Origin: Candidatus Atribacteria bacterium
GTDB taxonomy: Bacteria; Atribacterota; Atribacteria; Atribacterales; Atribacteraceae
Direction of reading: 5' to 3'
NCBI GenBank assembly: GCA_003561145.1
Contig: PWXL01000098.1
Location: 1 to 11,522, forward strand
Length of the DNA stretch: 11,522 nucleotides
The notes under the pieces were generated by a model. It saw only the letters and a list, made by a program, of their open reading frames with translations, ran no database searches and was not told the origin of the DNA. Positions 6,434-11,522 of the stretch are shown piece after piece (within the stretch, counting starts at the first letter, position 1; each line of letters starts with the position of its first letter). The position numbers and the translations under genes are program-made.

Positions 6434-8446
6434 ATGAAGAAAAAGGAAAAGGAACAATACCGCGGCATGTATAAGGATATGCTCCGCATCAGGGTGTTTG
6501 AAGAAACGGTAAGCGATCTTTTTGCCCAGGACAAAATCAGGGGAACCACCCATCTGTACATCGGGCAGGAAGCGGTTGCTGTAGGAGCGTGTGCCGCCAT
6601 CAACCCTGAAGATTATATTACTTCCACTCACCGGGGTCATGGTCACTGTATTGCCAAGGGGGCAACTCTCGATAGAATGATGGCTGAACTCTTCGGGAAG
6701 ATAGACGGGTATTGCAAGGGGAAGGGAGGATCGCTTCACATTGCAGACCTCCATGCCGGAAATTTGGGTGCGAACGGGATTGTAGGAGGAGGCATCCCCA
6801 TCGCCACCGGATCCGGCCTTACCAGTGCATATACTCAAAGCGGAAAAGTGACGGTGTGTTTTTTCGGTGATGGTGCGGCCAATACCGGTGCTTTCCACGA
6901 AGCCGTAAATTTGGCATCGGTATGGAAACTCCCGGTAATCTTTGTTTGTGAAAACAACCTGTATGCCATGTCAACGCCGGTACGGGAGGCGTTTTCCATA
7001 CAGGATATAGCCGAGCGTGGAGAATCCTACGGCATGCCGGGAGTGTCGGTAGACGGAATGGACGTGCTGGCGGTGAAAGAGGCGGTTCAGCAGGCCGCCG
7101 AGCGCGCTCGCAAAGGACAGGGACCGACCCTGGTAGAATGCAAGACGTACCGCTATCTCGGCCACTCCAAGAACGACCCTCGAGCCTACCGGACCAAGGA
7201 AGAAGAAAAGGAGTGGAAAGAACGGGACTCGATCAAACAATTCCGCAGCTGGTTAATTGAGAATAAAGCTGCTTCGGAAAAAGAAATTCAGCAGATTGAA
7301 GAGGAAGTGGAACGAGAAGCTGAAGAAGCGGTTGAATTTGCCGAAAAGAGTCCCTACCCCCCGCTTGAAGAGATCACAAAAGACGTTTATGTGGAAGAGG
7401 ACTTTACGGAAATCGAGCGCAAAAAAGGAACACAAGTGGTGGACTCACAGAGTGACTATAGTTCTGGGGCCATGAACGAGACATTGTACCGGGATGCCCT
7501 GAACCAGGCCTTGAGAGAGGAACTCTCACGGGATAAAAACGTGGTGCTCATCGGTGAGGATATCGGCCTGTACGGTGGTGCCTATGGTGTAACCCGCGGT
7601 CTGTGGCAGGAATTCGGTAACGAGCGGGTTCGGAATACCCCTATTTCCGAAGCTGCTATCATAGGAGCGTGTGTGGGATCGGCCATAACGGGCTTACGCC
7701 CGGTTGGTGAGCTTATGTATGTCGATTTCGCAGGCTTGTCCATGGACCAGATTTATAACCAGGGAGCAAAAATCCGTTATATGTTCGGCGGAAAAGCCCG
7801 CGTACCCATGGTTGTACGGACCGAGGGCGGCTGCGGACGTTCTTCCGGTGCTCACCATGCACAAAGCATGGAAGCCTGGTTCATGCATGTACCGGGTCTC
7901 AAGGTGGTTATGCCGGCTACTCCTTTCGATGCCAAAGGTTTGCTGAAATCGGCTGTGCGCGATGATAATCCCGTTGTCTTCATAGAGCATAAAATGCTCT
8001 ATAACACCAAGGGTCCGGTCCCTGAAGAGGAGTATCTTATCCCTCTGGGGAAGGCTGACGTGAAAAGGGAGGGGAGTGACCTCACAATTATTGCCTATTC
8101 CAGGATGCTCCTCGTCGCTCTGGAGGCAGCCGAAAAACTGGCCTCCGAAGGTATTCATGCGGAAATCGTGGATCCTCGTACACTTTTACCATTGGATATG
8201 GATACACTGTGTACCTCGGTTGCAAAAACTCACCGCGTCATAATTGTATCGGAGGCTTGCAAGACCGCAGGACCGGGAGCGGAAATCGCCACCCGAATTT
8301 CTGAAGAAGCCTTTGATGAATTGGACGCGCCGATTGTGAGGCTGGGAGCGGCTGATGCTCCGGTTCCCTGCAGCCGGTACCTGGAGGATAACTCGATTCC
8401 ACAGGCGGAAGATGTGGTGAATGCTGCGAAAAAACTGCTGGAGTGA
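6434..8446 (+). CDS. Fused E1 alpha-beta thiamine-diphosphate dehydrogenase, acetoin/pyruvate dehydrogenase type
   Basis: This single 670-residue chain joins E1 alpha (about 8-325) to E1 beta (about 347-670), normally two genes. E1 enzymes use ThDP to cleave a 2-oxo acid, or acetoin in AcoAB, and pass the acyl group to a lipoyl E2. In the alpha half, STHRGHGH (64-71), the ThDP/Mg motif GDGAANTG (145-152) to NN (174-175), and GHSKNDP (243-249) with YRTKEE are present. In the beta half, TPISEAA carries the ThDP glutamate E406, and HHAQS (474-478) places the catalytic-region H475. Segments such as EDYITSTHRGHGHCIAKG look closer to AcoA than to PdhA. The junction (326-346) is polar and M347 marks the ancestral beta start. 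The start is ATG 6434, 7 bases after GGAGG (6422-6426). No E2 or E3 gene is in the window; fused E1 proteins are known elsewhere. The substrate is unresolved. Confidence 0.92.
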   Translation: MKKKEKEQYRGMYKDMLRIRVFEETVSDLFAQDKIRGTTHLYIGQEAVAVGACAAINPEDYITSTHRGHGHCIAKGATLDRMMAELFGKIDGYCKGKGGSLHIADLHAGNLGANGIVGGGIPIATGSGLTSAYTQSGKVTVCFFGDGAANTGAFHEAVNLASVWKLPVIFVCENNLYAMSTPVREAFSIQDIAERGESYGMPGVSVDGMDVLAVKEAVQQAAERARKGQGPTLVECKTYRYLGHSKNDPRAYRTKEEEKEWKERDSIKQFRSWLIENKAASEKEIQQIEEEVEREAEEAVEFAEKSPYPPLEEITKDVYVEEDFTEIERKKGTQVVDSQSDYSSGAMNETLYRDALNQALREELSRDKNVVLIGEDIGLYGGAYGVTRGLWQEFGNERVRNTPISEAAIIGACVGSAITGLRPVGELMYVDFAGLSMDQIYNQGAKIRYMFGGKARVPMVVRTEGGCGRSSGAHHAQSMEAWFMHVPGLKVVMPATPFDAKGLLKSAVRDDNPVVFIEHKMLYNTKGPVPEEEYLIPLGKADVKREGSDLTIIAYSRMLLVALEAAEKLASEGIHAEIVDPRTLLPLDMDTLCTSVAKTHRVIIVSEACKTAGPGAEIATRISEEAFDELDAPIVRLGAADAPVPCSRYLEDNSIPQAEDVVNAAKKLLE

Positions 8447-8562
8447 ACTCTTTTTGCCCAAGTAGTGCGTCACAGTATCCTCTTCCGTGCTCTTCTGCAC
8501 CACGGTATTGTACGGAAGGAACTTGATCATGAACTATAGGCGGGAGGTAAACGGTAGAGCAT
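8447..8562 (+). promoter_or_regulatory. 116-base leader with competing inverted repeats before the MFS gene
   Basis: CTTCCGT (8482-8488) is the exact reverse complement of ACGGAAG (8512-8518). CCGTG (8485-8489) can instead pair with CACGG (8501-8505), and GTGC (8487-8490) with GCAC (8497-8500), so the pairings exclude one another. AAGGA (8516-8520), at the edge of the right arm, is well spaced from an out-of-frame ATG at 8529 whose open frame runs into the MFS gene. TTGCCC (8454-8459) and TATCCT (8476-8481), 16 bases apart, are a weak promoter candidate. A T5 run follows the E1 stop at 8451-8455 without a good terminator stem. Confidence 0.3.
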
Positions 8563-9735
8563 ATGGATGGCAAGGCGAAACGGCGGCTATTTGGAATCGT
8601 CGCACTGGCTTTTTTTGTGTTGGCTCTATCCATGATCATCACAGGAGCAGTTCTTCCGGAATGGATCGAGAAATTCGGTGTGACACCCGGACGGGCAGGA
8701 AGAATCTTTTTCCTGTTTTATCTCACTTATGTCATCACCACTTTTTTGAGCGGTATGCTCGGCGACCGTTTCGGGAAAAAACCGATACTGGTCATCGGTC
8801 AAGCAAGCCTGGCCGGGGGGTTTTTGGTGGTCGGGGCGGCTCCTTCTTTTACAATGATCGAGGTCGGTATGCTTTTTTTGGGGTTGGGTGGAGGATGTAG
8901 CGAAGCACCCTTCACCACCCTGGTATCGGAAGTGTTTGTTGGGAAGGAAGGTTCTGCCCTCAACCTGAGCCAGGTGTCCTTCGGAGTCGGGGCGGCGGCC
9001 GGTCCGTTTCTTGCCGGATACATTTTAGATACAGGTATATCCTGGCGCTTTCTTTACCTTGTCCCCGGGGTTGTTTCGCTGTTCCTGCTTTCTTTACTGG
9101 GCAGGGAGCGAATTCTTTTTCGAGCGGAAAAGGCCATATTTTCTCTGCGCGGGGTACCATTGCTTTTCCGTGAACGAGGAATGTTTCTGGCTCTCAGTTT
9201 CGCGGTAATGATTCTTTACGTGGGTGCCGAAATAGGAAGTTCTTCCTGGATCAGCACGTATGTTGTCAGAGAGTTAGGAGGGTCCATTTACCAGGGAGGC
9301 CTCTCTTTAGCCGGTTTTTGGGGGATGATCACGGTTGGGAGGCTGGGGTTCGCCGGGCTGGCCCGCAGGTATTCATACCAGGGGTTACTGCGTTTTTCAG
9401 CCGCTCTCAGCCTGGGTTTTCTTATTGTACTCTTACCGGTACAGAGGGTGGAGTTAGCCGTTTTTGCTTTTATGGGGGTTGGTTTGGGATACTCGGCCAT
9501 GTGGCCCCTCATCGTCGCGGTTGTCGCCCGAGGGGTGGATACTATGAAAATGACTGCCATAAGCCTGGTAGTGGCCTTTGGCGGATTGGGAGCACTGACA
9601 TTTCCCTGGTTGTTGGGAGTGTTGAGCGAGTGGGGTGGATTTCGAATAATTTTCCCGGTCGTCATCATCCTGGTGGTAGCCATGGGAGTGCTGTTGTTCT
9701 CTCCCCGTTTCAATGAAGAGAGGAGTGAAATGTAG
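8563..9735 (+). CDS. MFS sugar/polyol transporter (probable)
   Basis: This is a major facilitator superfamily permease of the cytoplasmic membrane, 390 residues with about 12 hydrophobic segments. The short basic N-terminus (MDGKAKRR) precedes the first helix. Motif A is in the 2-3 loop as GMLGDRFGKKP (64-74). NLSQVSFGVGAAAGPFLAGYI around 134-154 resembles the fifth helix of the sugar-transporting FHS/FucP-like branch, which together with the catabolic neighbours suggests sugar or polyol import by ion symport. Drug efflux is the main alternative. The only usable start is ATG 8563, since an in-frame TAA lies at 8548-8550; GGGAGG (8542-8547) is 15 bases upstream, an unusually long spacing. The TAG stop overlaps the GTG start of the FGGY kinase by one base, so the two are coupled. 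Confidence 0.88.
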   Translation: MDGKAKRRLFGIVALAFFVLALSMIITGAVLPEWIEKFGVTPGRAGRIFFLFYLTYVITTFLSGMLGDRFGKKPILVIGQASLAGGFLVVGAAPSFTMIEVGMLFLGLGGGCSEAPFTTLVSEVFVGKEGSALNLSQVSFGVGAAAGPFLAGYILDTGISWRFLYLVPGVVSLFLLSLLGRERILFRAEKAIFSLRGVPLLFRERGMFLALSFAVMILYVGAEIGSSSWISTYVVRELGGSIYQGGLSLAGFWGMITVGRLGFAGLARRYSYQGLLRFSAALSLGFLIVLLPVQRVELAVFAFMGVGLGYSAMWPLIVAVVARGVDTMKMTAISLVVAFGGLGALTFPWLLGVLSEWGGFRIIFPVVIILVVAMGVLLFSPRFNEERSEM

Positions 9736-11252
9736 TGGCGCTGGCCGGAATCGATGTCGGGACCGGGGGGTGCAAGGTCACTGTATTTCGGGAGGACGGT
9801 AAGGAGTTGGCACGTGCCTTTCGGGAATATCCTTTTATAGCTCCTCGCCCCGGGTGGTTGGAAATAGACCCTGAAAACATGTGGCAAGCAGTAAAGGAAG
9901 CTTTACGGGAAGCTGTTTCACGTTCTCCGGACCAACTGGAGGTGATGGCGGTCACTTCCCACGGGGAAACACTGGTTGCTGTGGACAGGAATGGCCGGCC
10001 GGTGACCAATGCGCTTGCCAATTTCGATGTACGTGCGCATTCCTATACCGGGTATTGGCGTGAACGGCTTGATCCATTGAAGATATTCGAGATTACAGGA
10101 ATGCCTTTACACGGAATGTACACCGTGAACAAGATCTTGTGGTTACGGGACAACCTTCCCGCTGATTTTGAAAGATCATATACGTTTTGCTGTGTCCAAG
10201 ATTTTGTCATTCTTCGGCTTACAGGGGAAGCCGTGATCGATCCTTCTCTCGCTGCGCGGACCATGCTCTTTGATGTACGAAAGCGTTCCTGGTCGGAAAC
10301 TATGCTCGATCAGGCGGGTGTGTCCGCTGACAGTCTTTCCCGCGTATCTCCATCGGGCACGGTAGCCGGGACGCTTGTATCTGCTGTTGCTCGAGAGGTG
10401 GGAGTGAAGAGCGGGGTACCGGTAGCATGTGGTGGTCATGACCAACCTGCGGGACTTTTAGGTTGTGGAGTGCGCTCGGCGGGAGAGGCCATGTATGGAA
10501 TGGGTACTTCCGAGTGTGTGGCCATCAACCTGGGAGCGGAGCCTTTGCTGAGCAGGGAAATGATGGAGAACAGTTTCTGTTGCTATCCTCATGTGGAAGA
10601 GAGTTCTTTTCTCACTCTCACCTATATTGCTTCAGGTGGATCGGTCCTGCGCTGGTTCCGGGACCAGTTCGGAATCGAGGAAGTACGCCGGGCACGAGAG
10701 ATGGGCGCAGATCCCTACGACATTTTGGTTTCGGAAATGTCGATGCGGCCTGCGTCGGTTTTTTTCCTCCCCCATTTTACCGGTTCAGGAACTCCTTACC
10801 TTGATGAAAAGTCTCGTGGAGCGTTGGTGGGTCTGACTTTGGGGACTACCCGTCAGGAATGTGCCCGGGCTGTATTAGAAAGTCTCACGTATGAAATGAA
10901 AGTGAACCTTGATCTTTTCGAGCGCTTCGGTATCGCAGTGAAAAGTTTACGGGCAATAGGGGGTGGTTCCCGTTCGGAGAGATGGTTGCGCATCAAGGCT
11001 GATATTCTGGAAAAACCCCTGGTAAGACTTTCCACCGGAGAAGCGGTGGGTATGGGTACAGCAATGCTTGCGGGGAAAGCGAAAGGAGAGTTTTCAGATC
11101 TCCAGCAGGCGGTGGATGCCATGGTGCGGTTGGAAGACCGCTTCGATCCTTCACCGGAATTTCAGGAGGCATACCGTGCCCGTTACCAGGTATACCAGAA
11201 CCTGTATAACTCCCTGCGAGACATATCACACCAGGTGAGTTCTTTGGAGTGA
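9735..11252 (+). CDS. FGGY-family carbohydrate kinase (xylulokinase-like)
   Basis: This is an ATP-dependent kinase of a free sugar or polyol, 505 residues, the usual FGGY length. The N-terminal phosphate motif is GIDVGTGGCKVTVF (5-18), PGWLEIDPENMW (39-50) is a family hallmark, and the catalytic base is D236 in CGGHDQPAG. GTSECVAINL (257-266) forms the adenosine-side motif, and GGGSRSERWLRIKADIL near residue 412 is the second FGGY signature. The GTG start overlaps the MFS stop by one base, with AGGAG (9721-9725) 9 bases upstream. FGGY members phosphorylate xylulose, ribulose, fuculose, glycerol, gluconate, ribitol and others, so the substrate is open. The xylose-isomerase-like gene immediately downstream suggests an aldose-ketose-kinase module as in XylA-XylB; the MtlD-like gene alternatively suggests polyol phosphorylation. 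Confidence 0.93.
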   Translation: MALAGIDVGTGGCKVTVFREDGKELARAFREYPFIAPRPGWLEIDPENMWQAVKEALREAVSRSPDQLEVMAVTSHGETLVAVDRNGRPVTNALANFDVRAHSYTGYWRERLDPLKIFEITGMPLHGMYTVNKILWLRDNLPADFERSYTFCCVQDFVILRLTGEAVIDPSLAARTMLFDVRKRSWSETMLDQAGVSADSLSRVSPSGTVAGTLVSAVAREVGVKSGVPVACGGHDQPAGLLGCGVRSAGEAMYGMGTSECVAINLGAEPLLSREMMENSFCCYPHVEESSFLTLTYIASGGSVLRWFRDQFGIEEVRRAREMGADPYDILVSEMSMRPASVFFLPHFTGSGTPYLDEKSRGALVGLTLGTTRQECARAVLESLTYEMKVNLDLFERFGIAVKSLRAIGGGSRSERWLRIKADILEKPLVRLSTGEAVGMGTAMLAGKAKGEFSDLQQAVDAMVRLEDRFDPSPEFQEAYRARYQVYQNLYNSLRDISHQVSSLE

Positions 11253-11279
11253 AGAAAAAGAACGTGTTACCATAGTTAC

Positions 11280-11298
11280 ATTGACGATTCGTGTCAAT
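11280..11298 (+). promoter_or_regulatory. Palindrome ATTGAC-N7-GTCAAT before the isomerase-like gene
   Basis: Perfect 6-base arms (11280-11285 and 11293-11298) flank a 7-base spacer in the 67-base gap after the FGGY kinase. The ATTGA...TCAAT arms recall the operator described for Bacillus DeoR, a SorC-family relative. It could be a second operator for the cluster's regulator or a small mRNA hairpin. No convincing -10 element is seen nearby. Confidence 0.35.
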
Positions 11299-11319
11299 AC
11301 ACCGGGGAGGTTGAGAAAT

Positions 11320-11522
11320 ATGATGAACAAAGGTTTTTCTACCGGCATCTGGACTTTCGGTCCAGGATCGGACCGCTTTTGTGTCAATGGCTACAAGAAG
11401 GGCTCCGGGTTCGAGGAATCATTGGATAAAGCCGCCACGGTGAAGGGTCTTTCCGGCTTGATGATGCACTATCCCGATCCTGTCAATGAAAAGAGCTTCG
11501 AGCGTATAAGGCAGGCCCTGGC
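11320..11522 (+). CDS. Xylose-isomerase-like TIM-barrel sugar isomerase/epimerase (5' part, cut by window edge)
   Basis: The first 67 codons are visible and stay open to the window edge. The N-terminus reads MMNKGFSTGIWTFGPGSDRF. The F-S-x-G-I-W-T-x-G pattern resembles the first strand of actinobacterial-type xylose isomerases (FTFGLWTVG), and a later LSGLMMHYPDP resembles the second strand of the AP-endonuclease-2/xylose-isomerase TIM-barrel superfamily. ATG 11320 is 9 bases after GGGGAGG (11304-11310); ATG 11323 is an alternative. Its place after an FGGY kinase supports a role in aldose-ketose isomerisation or epimerisation. The metal-binding residues lie beyond the edge, so activity and substrate cannot be judged. 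The superfamily call is moderately safe; a specific enzyme name is not. Confidence 0.6.
   Translation, partial: MMNKGFSTGIWTFGPGSDRFCVNGYKKGSGFEESLDKAATVKGLSGLMMHYPDPVNEKSFERIRQAL

Noticed and set aside
6068..6898. Minus-strand open frame of 276 codons
   Set aside because: It runs opposite the MtlD-like and E1 genes, and the translation shows no family pattern. It is a shadow frame.
8426..8457. Terminator at the end of the E1 gene using A6 and T5 runs
   Set aside because: The pairing is mostly A-T with a bulge, the T-run is part of the stem, and the left arm is coding. It is too weak to call.
9288..9887. Minus-strand open frame of 199 codons over the MFS/FGGY junction
   Set aside because: It crosses two well-supported genes on the other strand and has a low-complexity shadow composition.

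Overview
The window looks like chromosomal DNA of an anaerobic bacterium of Firmicutes type or a similar deep lineage such as Atribacterota. This is an inference. It rests on strong AGGAGG-type ribosome sites, GTG and ATG starts, a base composition near half G+C, a SorC-type sugar regulator and an acetoin-dehydrogenase-like E1. There are no rRNA, tRNA, CRISPR or insertion elements. All recognisable genes are intact except the two cut by the window edges.

The left third (1-3092) is housekeeping or transport. On the minus strand an ABC-2 type exporter ATPase (23-970) runs into the first codons of its probable permease at the left edge, with a 4-base ATGA overlap. Divergently, on the plus strand, lie the DNA repair glycosylase gene mutM/fpg (GTG start at 1092) and an AI-2E/PerM-family membrane protein (1980-3092).

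The rest (3109-11522) is one co-oriented catabolic cluster on the plus strand. It has a probable sigma-70-type promoter (TTGACT-N16-TAAGAT) and a SorC/DeoR-family sugar-phosphate-responsive regulator. These are followed by a PfkB-family sugar kinase, a mannitol-1-phosphate 5-dehydrogenase-like polyol-phosphate dehydrogenase, and a single-chain fusion of E1 alpha and E1 beta subunits (closest in look to acetoin dehydrogenase AcoA+AcoB). Then come an MFS transporter, an FGGY-family sugar kinase and the start of a xylose-isomerase-like TIM-barrel protein. Genes are overlapping or nearly abutting, apart from three short gaps (135, 116 and 67 bases) that carry heptad repeats, competing inverted repeats and a small palindrome.

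The likely logic is uptake of a sugar or polyol by the MFS protein, isomerisation and/or phosphorylation by the isomerase-like protein and the FGGY kinase, and redox interconversion of polyol phosphate and ketose phosphate by the MtlD-like enzyme. PfkB would then add a further phosphorylation, and the SorC protein would sense an intermediate. The fused E1 is the odd member: no lipoyl E2 or E3 gene is visible in the window, so its substrate and partners are open. The substrate of the cluster cannot be read from the sequence.
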